Shown: in pieces, positions 12,601 to 23,075 of the stretch | How the letters are laid out: the number at the start of each line of letters is the position of its first letter | How positions within the stretch are numbered: the first letter of the stretch is position 1 | Assembly: GCF_000699445.3 (NCBI RefSeq) | Contig: NC_067200.1 | Span: 3,140,450 to 3,204,449 of the forward strand | DNA: 64,000 bases | Source of the DNA: Schistosoma haematobium | Lineage: Eukaryota; Platyhelminthes; Trematoda; Strigeidida; Schistosomatidae | Reading direction: 5' to 3' | The notes under the pieces: generated by a model | Database searches by the model: none | Told to the model about the DNA's origin: nothing | What the model saw: only the letters and a program-made list of their open reading frames with translations | Program-made: the position numbers and the translations under genes

Positions 12601-15600
12601 GATGATAATTTTATTTGGTAATAAGTCGTGTCGCTGTTGAGTTGAGTATTCTTTCGTCCAACATGTAAAGTTTATACCGTTTTAGCTGTAGGAATTACGC
12701 CATAAGATACTTGTATACAAAAGCGGCCAGTAAATTTGTAGTGATTCAGGTTAACGCTGAACTTTTATTGGGTCAAAGTTCGTAATTCAAAAAAATCTCG
12801 TTTAATACCGATAACCGGACTACATTCATTACTATCTCTTTTAGCCTAAAAGACATAAAAACACAAGGAAAATACAATAACTAACTAGTGTTTATTATTT
12901 AGTCAGTATTGTTATCGTGAAGTCATTAATTTTTCAGTTTTCTGAATTTTAAAATGGACTGAAAAGTGTGATACATTGGGAAAAGTGGTCAGGCCGCCGA
13001 AATTTCTGTCGTTTATTTTCTGAACTTATCGAAAAACTGTATTCCCTACGTCGTGTTGACTACGACTGAAATTAATGGAATAGAGGCAACATTGAGGAAG
13101 TTGCGTTGAAGCTATTATTGCTTCTGAGCTTTCAGATCTCAATTTTCGTATCTCATGTCTAAATAGAGTGGGATGGTTTTTAGCTGTTAGAGCTTTCGAC
13201 TTTTAGCTGATATGCTCCAAGTTCGAATACTGCTACACCTTCGGTTTGTGTAAGCAGATGGTACCACTAGCATGTACTCTCACAGTTTGGCCCATACATA
13301 AATACCTGATGAATTAGTCAACTATTTTCATATCTAAACTAAACTACTTACTATTGTGTAAGGTACTTAAAATGATGTCTAACCTGCATACAAAAATGCA
13401 GATATTTTCACCTCTTTTAAACAATAAGTTGTATTTGTGTATAACGCGAATGTTGAGACAATAATCTTAGCAATCATGAGGTTAGGCTTTAGGTGGCGAG
13501 GCGATGAATCTCATCATAAGGTAACGAGCTTTCATCGTTCAAGGTAGTTAGAAGACCATTTGCGTTCAGAAGTGGTTTAAGAGAATACCTGTGGCAGCCA
13601 AATTGAAACATGGGACCAGTCCATAAAGCCATAGAATTTGTGTAAGTCATTTGGGTAGATGTAGGCTATCTGGATGGGGTCCACGTGAAAATCTTAATCA
13701 CTAACTTGAAGACTTCGGGTAACATGGATCAAAATGATTCACAGTGGTTCTGATGCGTTTGCCTTTTGTTTTCCTTTAGATCCCGAGTCCCTGAATTGCC
13801 TTGTTTTTTAGTTCCTTTAATCTGTATTTTCGAAACCTTTACTGGTACCATATGTACTGTTACTACCACAGTTATTTGCCCCAACAATTTCATCTTGCTG
13901 CGGTAATAGGGTTTGGCGACTTGGACTGATCTGCACATGTGTCGTCAGCTTCCATTTCTCGTTTGACTGATATTTTGATCTGTCAGTCAAATTTGAATCA
14001 CTATTTTTAAATGGCACTATGGTAATTGGCTATTTGTAGACATGTCACTTTTTCTATGATTATTGATTATTATTATTATTATTATTGCTATAAATTATTA
14101 TTATTATTTCGATGCCCATTCGATTTAGCTAAAAGTGAAGAACCTGCAAAGTTGTTGAACAATTTATTTCGTAAGACAATCGCCACTCCTTCCGTCTATT
14201 GGCTTCCTTTAACACCTGAACAGGTAAGTAAAATCTGTTTAATTCTGTTTCGCATTATTCATGTTCCCTATAAAATTGAGCCATGCTAGAAGAACATGTA
14301 GGGAATAAATCAGTACACTGTAAAATCATATAACAACATTTCACTATTCTTTCATAATTTATCCACTTAACCTTCAGTCGTACCTTGACATGTACAAACA
14401 TATAGTTTCAGATATTTTTGCTTAGGAGAGATGGGATGATAAACGTAATTTTCGAAATCAAGTACACTAACCAGTATATGGTTAGCGAGTCACATCACTG
14501 TCAATTCATAAACGATAAGTGGAGGATGCCAGAAAAAATGTAGAGGATAATGACATCAAGTGTTTACTGTTAAAGTTGTTAGATTAATGGGGAACAACAT
14601 ACTAATTACTTTTATTTTTTAGTTTGTAATTTCGGTTTGTTTCACACCAACATTCTCTACAAGATCCACACTCCATTTTTTATCGCCGTTGTAGACATTT
14701 TTACTGTTGGTCGACTACTCTCCCTATTTCTCGTCCTCTCTGTTATAATCATTCTATACACTCATACGGTTTGCCTGAATTATTCTTCTTTCATTCTATG
14801 GATGCGAAACTTCCATGAGAGGTTGTGCTTTCGAGTAGCTAGAATTGGGATAAGAAAGTTTTCTTACTGTCTAGCTGTCCGAATCGGGATTAGCTGCTGT
14901 TGTCGTTGGTCCAAGATACTTCAGTTCCAACAAAATGTTTCGATGCATCCGACCAATAACTATTTCACCAGTTTTAAGCAATTAGTTTATAACTCCATAT
15001 GCTTCCATGAACTGAAATTCAAATCACTCACGCTTTAGTCTAAAAGATTCAACAATCGCAACACATTTTGTTATGCTGTCTGTTTCGAATATAATTGATG
15101 TATCACTGTGCCACTTCTTACTGTTTTCGCTGGTATCATTCACAATGATTTCTTAAAGCCCATTAAAAATATCAAGTTATTTTGTTTCATCGTTTCGTTT
15201 TTTTTACTTTGAAAATTGATTAGGTTAATCGACGAATAAAAAAATCGGTTGCTGATAAATCGGATGCTAAAAAAATCACAAGCCGACATTCCTCACATCC
15301 ATCAGAAGAGCCAGTACAAAAAGCAACCCGTAGTCCATTTGCTAATTCTTCCTCGTCTTCGCCTTCTCCTCCTTCCTATCCTTCTGGTTGTATTCCCAAT
15401 CAATCTCGCAGGAATCCAACCACAGATCGTAGCGCTAGACCAAAAATCCCAGATGCAAAGTTGTCCTCCAACTCTAAATCGAGTGGTGACATTGTTAGGC
15501 ATAATTCGACAAAAAAAACAGTATCGGGTAATGTATTGTATGACAGTAAACATTCAACGTGTGAATCTAAACCGAAATCTACCAGAGATTCAAAAGGTGA

Positions 15601-18086
15601 GAGTCGTGACATCGTAGCAGACGACAATAAACAACAAGGTCGGTTACCAAAACAAGATACTTCATCTACTAATCCTACTTTGTCGAAAATTGATAAACCA
15701 TCTGACAATAGTCGCAAAAAAGAATTAGTGAGTTTACTTGTTTATACTGTCAATGTTATGTTTAAACGAGAATTGATTTCACAACCTGTGCTTCGAAAAT
15801 CTCATGGTGTGTGTATATTGATTTATGCACACTGCTGTGTACATACATATGTCCCGATTAGAAAAGTATTATATGCTGACGACCTTGGTTGACTGATCAG
15901 CCAGTCAGAAAGAACTGTCCAGTTGTAAAACCATTAACAGTGGTTGATGCAACCACGATCAGGTCTGAAACCAGCCTGATTTTCTCGTGTTTGCAGTTCA
16001 CGAGTCTTTGATAGGCGTCCAATAATTATTGGGGCTAGTATTTTAGATGCTATATTAGTCAAACTAATACCTGTATGGTTATCGCAGGATGGTTTTGACC
16101 CCTCCTAGTATATTGGGACCTGTTTGCGTGTGTAACTGAACATCCTGGATTGCAACTCCACTGTTGAAGTCGGAGATACCTAGTCCTGACGAGCCTCATG
16201 CTAGGAAATTGCAGCTGTCTATTATTTCCCAGTTGTCTAGATCAGTTTCTATAATTAAAACTATGAAAACTCCACGATTGTTAGGTGAGGTTCTATTGGG
16301 TTTTCTTCACCTAATGACATCAGTTATACGAGAAACGGTTAGGGTTATGCATGAACAGTTAAATTGTAGTTTTAAGTTGGTTTTAAAAACCAAGATCAAG
16401 GATTTTCTTCACGAACTGAGACCAACTATATTGCAATGCCTTGCCTTCCGGTTTACGTACTCCAGAAGAATGTGAGAACATCGTGTTACTTCACCGAACA
16501 TTTGATTACACAATTGCATTAATTGCTCTGACCCACAATTTGCCCAAGAAAAAAGTATGTCTTTTAGTTTAGCCTAAGGATCATCTAAAATTCACTTAAT
16601 CGTTGTATCGTACTTTCTTTGATTTAAAACATTTTAAAAATAACATTTGTACGAGCATTCCATGTACCTAAATAAATGGTTGCTCTGGTTGTCAGAAACG
16701 GCATCGGCCTCGTGACTTTCGAAGGAACTCGGCTTTCATCATGAGGCGTCATAACTATTCTAAATGAAGACTTTCTGACTCCCAGGGTAGAGTTTAAAAG
16801 GTTTGAATAATTTTTTCTGGTTAGCGTTTTTTTAGCGAGTTAGTTTTCTACGGGATGGGAACGCTAACCCCATGCCCAACCCTCCTCCTTTATCCGGGCT
16901 TGGGACCGGCAGTAGCCCCCGGAAGGACTACAGGCGGAGTTATTTTAAAAATAAAATATTGACAATTTTCTCTTCGTTTACAATAGCTTACGTGTTATTT
17001 ATCACCCCCAATATTCATAGAGATCACTTTCATCTTGACTGTTTGTCCTTTCTGTTGTCGTAGTAACCACCTCCTGGAATGTGGGTCGATTTATTCGGAC
17101 GTTAGTCTCCACACACTTATTGCGAACTTCTAGCTTAAAAACTTATCAGTGAATGTCGTACAGAGACAAGTTTATGACCATCTAAGCTTTCAGGTTTCAT
17201 TTAAGCGTTGATAAAATGCCATGAACCATTATTGTTTCTGTTGTAACGGGTGGACTGTAGGTTAGATGCGCAGAGTATTTATCGATCGATTCAGTGACAC
17301 GTAAGAACGGCCTAGGGTTCTGACTGGTCCCGCTTCCCTGTCTAGCCCAGCCAGTTGAGTCCTGAACGCAAGTCTTAGCCTCTGAGATATGAATCATTAT
17401 ATTTCATACACACTCTGTTTATATACTAATCAAGTAGACCACATCGTACCATAAAATAGAAAACAACATTTACACAATATTGGCCAATAGGGTATGTCCA
17501 TTTAAAGCCCAAGGACATCATTAGACTTAACATGATAGTGATTGGTATATTCCTCTGCATCCCTAACAGTTTCATCTTCGCTAATATTTTCTGATTATTT
17601 ATCCTATTGTGAAAACATTGTTGTGAATGCTTTTAAAAGATTTGCTAACTCATCTTAAAATTTACACTATTTTTCATTATCTAGTCTCCATCTACAAATA
17701 CACGAAAACGCCGTTACTCAAAGACAGATAGCGATGATAAAGAAGTGATTCCTTCAAAACAGAGTCGACCGAGCTTAACGTCATCTGGTGATTCATCTGT
17801 TGTAGGTGAAGCATTGGCAGCCTATAAGAAGAACCATATGGGGACACAACATCATCGTTCGGAACACCGTAGACGTTCATCCAGCAATCGTCATAGTTCT
17901 CCAAACCATCGTAGTAGCTTTAAGAATAGTTTTCCAGAAGGTTCTCGTGTCAAAGACAAGGATTCCATGTCACATTCTCGTGACAGCGGTCGACGTCGTT
18001 CACGTTCATTAAAACAAAGACATCGTTCTCGATCTACTGGACGTAGAGATCGTTCCTCATCAAATCGTTATCGATCACGACGTTAA
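3624..18086 (+). CDS. ACIN1: Acinus (apoptotic chromatin condensation inducer 1), C-terminal part, 9 exons
   Basis: Acinus is the nuclear scaffold of the ASAP complex with RNPS1 and SAP18, which works with spliceosomes and exon-junction complexes. Exons: 3624-3675, 4056-4246, 5265-5967, 9097-9328, 10005-10201, 12351-12503, 14129-14223, 15224-15727, 17685-18086. All borders are GT/AG, intron phases agree, and the total of 2529 nt reads 842 codons plus stop. Seen in order: a WGS-containing block near residue 65; an Asp/Asn-rich exon (about 82-315); an RRM (about 342-415) with 'VRPFT' and 'WLDKIKS'; the RNPS1/SAP18-binding motif (about 512-540) with 'LFRKT' and 'YWLPLT'; a Ser-rich linker; and an Arg/Ser tail (about 770-842). 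The RRM and the binding motif match human ACIN1 in order and spacing. The 5' part is missing. Introns hold R1 retroelements and SINE pieces. Confidence 0.9.
4056..4246 (+). CDS. ACIN1: Acinus exon b (WGS block)
   Basis: Runs from the acceptor 'attcatag' to the donor 'gtaagt'. It ends with 'RRRQWGSRS' and 'SSESLE', matching the human stretch around 'RRWGSS' and 'TESLKSLIP'. The match continues across the splice into the next exon, which begins 'KLIPTS'. Confidence 0.8.
4830..4935 (-). repeat. Repeat family A end fragment
   Basis: The text 'gctcctttgtaccaatatttatg' is the reverse complement of the start of family A (compare 30850-30900). The fragment lies in an Acinus intron. A similar fragment is at 61095-61160. 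Confidence 0.45.
5265..5967 (+). CDS. ACIN1: Acinus exon c (Asp/Asn-rich)
   Basis: A long 703-nt exon preceded by a T-rich tract and ATAG. It is rich in Asp, Asn and Glu, with a Thr run, a 'PPPP' run and the closing 'PPPKRKGPK'. No fold is evident; it is likely disordered. Codons are dominated by GAT and AAT, so part of it may have grown by repeat expansion. Confidence 0.8.
6063..7985 (+). mobile_element. RTE-like non-LTR retrotransposon, 5'-truncated (family R1, longest copy)
   Basis: The main open frame, 6306-7775, encodes 489 residues of reverse transcriptase and C-terminal domain. Motif A reads '[14 protein letters not shown]', the motif B region reads 'SGVRQGCSL', and motif C is CADD in place of the usual YADD. 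The C-terminal part has '[11 protein letters not shown]', typical of RTE-type elements. Upstream (6063-6305) the frame is broken by stops, including one where 'LAEV' meets a TAA. The 3' end is a (TGAC)n tail at about 7968. It lies in the Acinus intron 5968-9096, in the same direction as the gene. It is dead for lack of the endonuclease part. Confidence 0.88.
8050..8460 (+). mobile_element. R1 3'-end fragment
   Basis: Matches the last 400 bp of the 6063-7985 copy ('gagccatgtta', 'ggggtcca', 'aacatggctcaaaat') and ends with 'ggactgactgac'. It follows the longer copy in the same direction. Confidence 0.75.
8560..8660 (+). repeat. tRNA-like SINE head, degenerate
   Basis: The stretch 'agcttaatggttaagacgtg' resembles an A-box region, but the B-box is poor. 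This is probably a decayed tRNA-derived SINE rather than a tRNA gene. Confidence 0.3.
9097..9328 (+). CDS. ACIN1: Acinus exon d (RRM first half)
   Basis: Contains '[20 protein letters not shown]' and '[19 protein letters not shown]', lining up with the beta1-alpha1-beta2-beta3 part of the Acinus RRM. It begins in phase 1 (G completes GAA) and ends with two bases of an AAA codon. Confidence 0.93.
10005..10201 (+). CDS. ACIN1: Acinus exon e (RRM second half)
   Basis: Reads '[15 protein letters not shown]', which aligns with the human 'WPQSNPKFLCADYAE' end of the RRM. The donor is 'ggtttgt', with the exon ending at 10201 in phase 1. Confidence 0.92.
11940..12060 (+). repeat. tRNA-derived SINE fragment
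   Basis: 'agtggtttagaggttaggtg' followed about 40 bp later by 'ggattcaatcccc' gives A- and B-box-like blocks in the spacing of a tRNA-derived promoter. It lies in an Acinus intron. Confidence 0.45.
12351..12503 (+). CDS. ACIN1: Acinus exon f (charged linker)
   Basis: A charged linker with '[16 protein letters not shown]' between the acceptor 'gtttttag' and the donor 'gtaagt'. The phase matches both neighbours. It corresponds to the variable linker between the RRM and the binding motif. Confidence 0.8.
13165..13320 (+). repeat. tRNA-derived SINE fragment
   Basis: 'agctgttagagctttcgac' and 'agttcgaatactgc' are box A- and B-like. The tail 'gcccatacataaatacctg' resembles other repeat ends in the window. 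Intronic in Acinus. Confidence 0.35.
13480..13965 (+). mobile_element. R1 3'-end fragment, heavily decayed
   Basis: Follows the R1 order: 'gaggttag', then 'ggatggggtccacgtga', 'gtaacatggatcaaaat' and 'ggcgacttggactgat'. It lies in the Acinus intron between exons f and g. Confidence 0.65.
14058..14110 (+). repeat. (ATT)n microsatellite
   Basis: An interrupted run of TTA/ATT units. It sits directly upstream of the acceptor of Acinus exon g and may act as its pyrimidine-rich tract. Similar runs are at 12150-12163 and 5230-5250. Confidence 0.7.
14129..14223 (+). CDS. ACIN1: Acinus exon g (RNPS1/SAP18-binding motif)
   Basis: Reads '[14 protein letters not shown]' then '[12 protein letters not shown]', nearly identical to the human 'EPPAKLLDDLFRKT' and 'YWLPLT' motif that holds SAP18 and RNPS1. 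This is the strongest diagnostic block of the gene. Confidence 0.96.
15224..15727 (+). CDS. ACIN1: Acinus exon h (Ser-rich)
   Basis: A 168-codon exon in phase 0 on both sides, with acceptor 'gattag' and donor 'gtgagt'. The protein is rich in Ser, Lys and Asp and of low complexity. It continues the region after the binding motif. Confidence 0.85.
15890..16560 (+). other. Intronic segment with an unexplained open frame
   Basis: In the last Acinus intron, 16164-16475 is open for 103 codons. A second frame then continues as '[20 protein letters not shown]' and on to 'LPKKK', followed by a GTATGT donor-like site at about 16554. The peptide looks protein-like but I do not recognise it. It may be a broken transposon or gene remnant. 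Confidence 0.3.
16840..16960 (+). repeat. GC-rich dispersed repeat piece
   Basis: A compositionally distinct block with 'tatccgggcttgggaccggc' and 'cccccggaaggac' in otherwise AT-rich intron. It looks like the edge of a transposable element; I could not place it in a family. Confidence 0.35.
17210..17560 (-). mobile_element. Gypsy LTR fragment (family G), decayed
   Basis: Read on the minus strand, the order follows the family G LTR: a block equivalent to 'taaaatagaaaacaacattt' (compare 52670-52680), then 'gaatcattat', 'gagtcctgaa' and so on. It lies just before the last Acinus exon. Confidence 0.45.
17685..18086 (+). CDS. ACIN1: Acinus last exon (RS tail)
   Basis: Starts after 'ttatctag' in phase 0 and ends at TAA (18084-18086). 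The last 60 residues are dense in Arg-Ser, Arg-Arg and Ser-Arg dipeptides ('[15 protein letters not shown]'), the RS tail expected at the Acinus C-terminus. Confidence 0.9.
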   Translation, partial: SPSTNTRKRRYSKTDSDDKEVIPSKQSRPSLTSSGDSSVVGEALAAYKKNHMGTQHHRSEHRRRSSSNRHSSPNHRSSFKNSFPEGSRVKDKDSMSHSRDSGRRRSRSLKQRHRSRSTGRRDRSSSNRYRSRR

Positions 18087-18860
18087 CTTACTGTCTTATA
18101 TCATTTGGATCAATATTCATACAAATACATACAAATGCATTGTATATGGCATAAAATCTCATTGTTTTTTGCTGGCGTTTTCTTCTTGTGTTATAATTCT
18201 TCTCTTTGTTATCCGAAAAATATATTGTTTTGTCACTTTGTGAAGACATTGTCAGTTCAATCAAAAATATGAACATGAAATTTTATTCATTTTGCATTTC
18301 TACATTTAAAAAATATAGTAAGAAAAATCGGAATGATCCTATTCGTGATTTTGATAAATTAAGTGTTGAACTGTAGTAGTTTCACATGAAACTGTTGATG
18401 TTTTCCCGTATGAAATTCCAAAAATATTCATCTTTTATTAGAAATAAATCGTTTTGCGTCGTAAAATGATCCATCGTTATTTCGACGTCATTTGTGTAGT
18501 GGTAATACTGCCTGCTTTAATATTGACCAAAAAGGGTGTTTGAATAAGTTCGACACGTGTTTCAATAACAGCATACAAAGTACGGTAAGTTAGATGTCGA
18601 CAACACAGTCATTACACTCTTCTGTGTGGAAAATTAACGTTGAATTTACGATGTTTCGTAACCATTATTTTAAATTATTAGAATTTAAATGAAACAAAAT
18701 GTAACGTTAAAAGGATGCATTTGAGGTCGAACTGGTTTTTGATATACAATATGAGAGTGCATCCATAGGTGCCTTCGTTCATCATCATCATCATCATTAT
18801 GCATAGGTGAATCTGATTCATTTCATTTTGCATTGTTGATAATAACTTTGTATTGAGCAG
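18087..18860. other. 3' flank of Acinus
   Basis: AT-rich, with a poly(A) signal candidate and a short (ATC)n run at 18780-18797. No other gene signal was seen. Confidence 0.5.
18443..18448 (+). terminator. Candidate poly(A) signal for Acinus
   Basis: An AATAAA lies about 360 bp after the Acinus stop codon, in AT-rich DNA and before the next repeat begins. It is the first exact plus-strand copy that I saw in this interval. Confidence 0.35.
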
Positions 18861-18869
18861 TGTGTTTTG

Positions 18870-19400
18870 CAATTCGAGAATGTTTTCCCTTATTTATTTC
18901 AACACATAAATACTGGTACAAGCCGGCACCAGATATATATGCGCCACATAAATCGATCAATTTATGTGAGGGTTGGGATGCTATCCCAGAGTCCAGACCG
19001 AAACAGGTGGTTTTCTTGGGGAGCCACACCCGGAACCTTCTACTTAAAGGTCTCATCCACAAGGCAGTGGAGCATCGTAAGGAGATGTAGAACCATTGCA
19101 GCCGGTGACTAACGATTGGTTATTACGCCATTTGTTCCCCCAGGATCCTGAAGCCCATATGTACCATTGGTTTCGAATCAGGGTTCTCGAACTCCCTTAG
19201 GCGAACTCTCTGTGTCCACCAACCCGGTTAAAGCGTCGGACATTCGCATTTCATCCTCTCAATTTCGTGAACAACACCCCCGCCACGAGAAGGTAGTGAG
19301 TAGGACTTCTATGGCAGAGGCTGTACATGCGTGGCCATAGTGAGAGCGGACTGTCCCCGCTATTGGTCATACCAACTCATTTGGGGGGCAAATAAATCGT
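18870..19400 (+). repeat. Repeat family A, copy 2
   Basis: Full-looking copy beginning with 'ttatttcaacacataaata'. It passes through 'gcgccacataaatcgatcaa', 'agtccagaccgaaacagg' and 'gcatcgtaaggagatg', and ends with 'gtgagagcggac'. It lies directly before an R1 fragment. Confidence 0.65.
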
Positions 19401-19434
19401 TTTCGCTAATTGCGTAATGCACAATCGGTAATCG

Positions 19435-20055
19435 ATCGGTCTATCAACTAAAAGACGAGTATACTGCGCAGCAGTCCGCACTGTCTTACTCTACGGCTGC
19501 GAAACGTGACCTTTAAGAGTTACTAGTGTTTGATTGCAGATGCCTTTAGAAATATTTCTCGCATCTGTCGGGATCACCGTGTAAGTAATAGTGAGGTTAG
19601 ATACAGGGTATTAAGGAATGATGGTAAATCTTCATAGACTAAGATGAATGGGCCGCGTATTACGTATGCCTAAAAACCGTTTACTACCACGAGCAATGCT
19701 GACTAGTGTTAGGTATTGTTGAAAGAAAGCTGCAGCCAAAACAGGATCAGTGCTTGAAGTCACTGACTTCTAGTGAGCCATGTTGGCAGATGCAGGCTAC
19801 TCGGTTGGTTCATAATCGATCACAATGGCGTCGGTGTATACACTCTTTGTCTTCTCTTAAACCGTGAGATTAAAATTACTTTATATCTTTCTTTCTACGA
19901 AATAATTCCTGCCTGTTTAATATCCTTATACACAATTTTTCTTTTATACATTACTACCATTGAAGTGACTACTTCTATGAATATGTTGTTCATCTTGTAT
20001 GCTAATGAGGTGTTGCATATATGTGCCTGGTCGTACGGCGTAGCTGACTGACACG
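19435..20055 (+). mobile_element. R1 3'-end fragment
   Basis: Aligns with the end of the R1 open frame ('ctaaaagacgagtatactgcg' and 'gaggttagatacagggtatta') and the 3' UTR, ending with 'gctgactgac'. Several deletions break the frame. Confidence 0.75.
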
Positions 20056-21018
20056 CGAACAGTAAACCTCCAAGCTACTGAACTGATATGTCTACCTTCA
20101 GACAATCTGCAACATCTCCAACTGTCTACACTGGATAACTGTCACATCCAATATTCTCGAACTCCATTTGTCCATTTGCCTTCATTGCCAATACACGTTT
20201 CCTATATAAATAATAAATGCTGTTATCCTGAATTCTTTTTGCAATTTTATAACTGTCAGGCTATAATACTTCCTCAAATCACAAACGGAGTATCAATCCC
20301 TCTAAAGATCACAAGTACATCTTGCTGACAATTAACACACTGCTTCAAAACTCAAATCGAGAAATATTTTCTGCGAACTTTTTGTCAACTGTATAACATC
20401 TCAGCATATTACATACGCTGCCTAATTATTTAGACTAATGGTCATATTGTAAATTGAATATTGTAAAATTTTAACTACAAATATAATCGAACTATTTCAG
20501 TAAAACGGCAGATTAACTTAACTAGGCACCTCAATATTTTTGTTGAACATAGTGATCAATAAGTTTTACCTTAGTGGATAGATACAATCGGCTTATTATT
20601 ATTATTTCAAAATGTATTCACACTTCAATCACGTTCTCACTTAAATTTATCATTATAGTTTACATTACAAAATGATCTTAGTTATCCATAAACTAAAATT
20701 CCTGAAGAAATTAAACAACTATTATATCCTAGTATAGAATTCCGTCGTCAGCGTATAATAAAGACCCTCTCATCGATGATTCAACGCATAACTGGAAACC
20801 TTGAGGTAAATCTTTATCCTTTAGACAATTGAGTAGGTATTCCAAAGTGAGCATGTTTTTTTACTTTCAACCAATTCGTGATATCCCACAGTCATCTTCC
20901 AAATTTTTGTATAAAATAGAATCGATTGTGCTGGAAGCATCTAATGAATAATTCTGAATAATAAGACAAATAACCACCAAATACAAGTAAAATCTTTGAA
21001 ATTTATGAATTACAAACT
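20056..21018. other. AT-rich stretch, nothing recognised
   Basis: No coding block, RNA gene or repeat family was recognised here. Confidence 0.4.
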
Positions 21019-21023
21019 GTATT

Positions 21024-21704
21024 TGTTATGATATTTGTCCGTCAAGTATCACGTGATAAGGAAATCAATCAGAATACGACTTATACAATCTTGGCACTAT
21101 GCTATACCAATAACGTATTGACTGGTATGAGCAACCTAACGTCTTATTTGGTCTTTTTTTCCTGACGGTTGAGTCCAGAATACCATTCTCAGCCTCCAGG
21201 ATATGAATCATTTATTTCAAACAGGAAACCTTGTCGACTATCTCCAACCACCATCTAATCTCAACATATAGTGCACGCAGTGTCGAGTCACCTAGACTGG
21301 TGGCCACATTGCAACATGGTCGATAGCATTCAATCTGCACTAAATAAGGAATTGACACACATGACATTGATCACCACCCAGTGATCAATCAGTTGTGATA
21401 CTTAGTTTATATATCAGCCAAATAGACTGCATTATACCATAAAATAGGAAATAAAATTTGTACAAGATCAACCCAAAAAGTGGCTATGAACGTCGGAGTC
21501 TGTAAACAATTGACTGGGCATAATTTAAGAACAGTGAATCGTATCATAATAGTCTACAGGTCAAAATGAAGCTTACAATAACAGGAATATGAATAAACAT
21601 AATCTAGTTACTGAATAGTTAAACAATGAGAATATATGTATAATATTAGTCCATTAACAGTTCTCAGAAGTTACCTATAAATTAATCTTCACTATGATAT
21701 AACA
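21024..21704 (-). mobile_element. Solo LTR of Gypsy family G, with inserted repeat
   Basis: Begins TGTTATG and ends TATAACA, and is flanked by the exact 5-bp duplication GTATT (21019-21023 and 21705-21709). Internal order matches the LTR at 52403-52925, including 'tatcacgtgataa', 'gagtccagaa' and 'gaatcattta'. About 180 bp at 21226-21407 are foreign and match the repeat seen at 31660-31820. Confidence 0.85.
21226..21407 (+). repeat. Insertion inside the solo LTR (half of a fold-back repeat)
   Basis: 'gactatctccaaccaccatc' through 'ccacccagtgatcaatcagt' matches the loop and right arm of the fold-back at 31554-31814. Only one arm is present here. Confidence 0.6.
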
Positions 21705-21894
21705 GTATTGACGTATATTATTTTGTTGCTAATACAGCAATATTACTGAACAACAAAACCAACTAGCATTATGTCAAATGCTTTATACGAACCGACTAAA
21801 CTAAAAAGGGACTTTCGTCTTCTGTTAGAACAGGTACAATTATCTCTTTGTAATGTTATATATTGCATTTTCAGAATTGTATCCCAGTTTAATT

Positions 21895-22465
21895 AGCTTA
21901 GGTTCATGTTTTCAACGGAAATAGTGAAAATTCTTCGGCTGAGATGGCTGGGACACGTATTACGTGTGCCCAATCACAAACTACCTCGATGTGCATTGTT
22001 CCATAATGTAGGAGTAGGTTGGAAGAAAGCTAGAGGCGGACAGAACAAAACATGGCACAAACCCATGAAGTCACTGAAAAGTGAACTGAGTCATGTTGGT
22101 AGGTGTAGACTACCTGGTTGGGATCCACAAGACGATAGCAACCGATGGCTAGAGACCTTGAATGACATGGCTCAAAATCATTCGCAATAGTGTAGGTGCA
22201 TTCATTCTTTGCGTTCTCCCAAATTCTAATATTCTGAATCCTCGTTGTCTCTTTTTTTTCTCTTTCCAAATTTATTTCACTGGATTATACTCCTCGAATA
22301 ACGTCCCCAAACCCTAATCTTTCCGAATACTGCTTATACTTTTACTACCTCTAGCACTACAGGATTTGAATCGACAACTGCCTTTCTGTGCTGATGTGGT
22401 ATGGCAACTCGGACTGATGTACGTAAGTACGAAGTTCTACCTTGTTGACTGACTGACTTTTAACT
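21895..22465 (+). mobile_element. R1 3'-end fragment
   Basis: Open over 94 codons with '[13 protein letters not shown]' and '[14 protein letters not shown]'. The 3' UTR follows and ends 'gttgactgactgac'. Subfamily closest to the copies at 26970 and 45998. Confidence 0.8.
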
Positions 22466-22940
22466 GGTAATTTTCGTAGCACAGTGGAAAGTTATGCTGA
22501 AGTAACTAATTAATAACTGATTCAAAACAAATGTTAAACTGAACGATTATCATATTAGATTTATCGGCAGTATTCATACTTCTAATTACTTCTTTTCAAA
22601 CCTCAAAACATAGTTGAATATTAGTGGGCAAATCTACAATTTTTATTTCTAGAAGAAACGCATCAAGTAATCAAGACTAATACATTAGTGCTGGTTCAAT
22701 AGCTTATATTGTCAGAGAGTCAGTCATAGTGAACGTAGAGCTTAGTATATATATGCGTTACAATACCATATTAGCATAATGAGATCGAAAATAACCAGAT
22801 AAATAGCAAAAGAGAACGAAATAATATACTAACAATGATAATGAGAGAGGCTAAAAGTTGATGCTTATTGCCGACGAAAACACATTCATAAGATGATATT
22901 ACAAAATATCTCATAAACTAAACTCCTACATAATTGAGTA
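22466..22940. other. AT-rich stretch, nothing recognised
   Basis: No gene or repeat was recognised between the R1 end and the SINE. Confidence 0.4.
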
Positions 22941-22944
22941 TAGG

Positions 22945-23075
22945 GGTTGTGGAGATTAGGTTTTTAATTGAGATCATGGACCGATTGATGGACGGCCGTT
23001 TCGTCCTATTGTGGGACTCCTCAGCAGTGCAAATCCACGACTCCGCTCGCGGGGTTCGAGCCCATACATAAGTCG
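22945..23075 (-). mobile_element. Sm-alpha-like SINE, partial
   Basis: Reverse complement of the SINE at 28512-28740: a B-box-like 'gggttcgagccc', the hammerhead region and part of the tail. The A-box end is lost. Confidence 0.65.
22987..23030 (-). ncRNA. Hammerhead ribozyme motif in SINE
   Basis: On the minus strand this reads CTGAGGA (fits CUGANGA), then GTCC, a short loop, GGAC, then GAAAC followed by GGCCGTC. The core and stem II are intact and a GUC cleavage triplet is present. The partner for the outer stem has diverged downstream. Confidence 0.5.

Noticed and set aside
14637..15038. 133-codon plus-strand frame
   Set aside because: Lies in an Acinus intron, hydrophobic by AT bias, with no conserved block and no repeat match.
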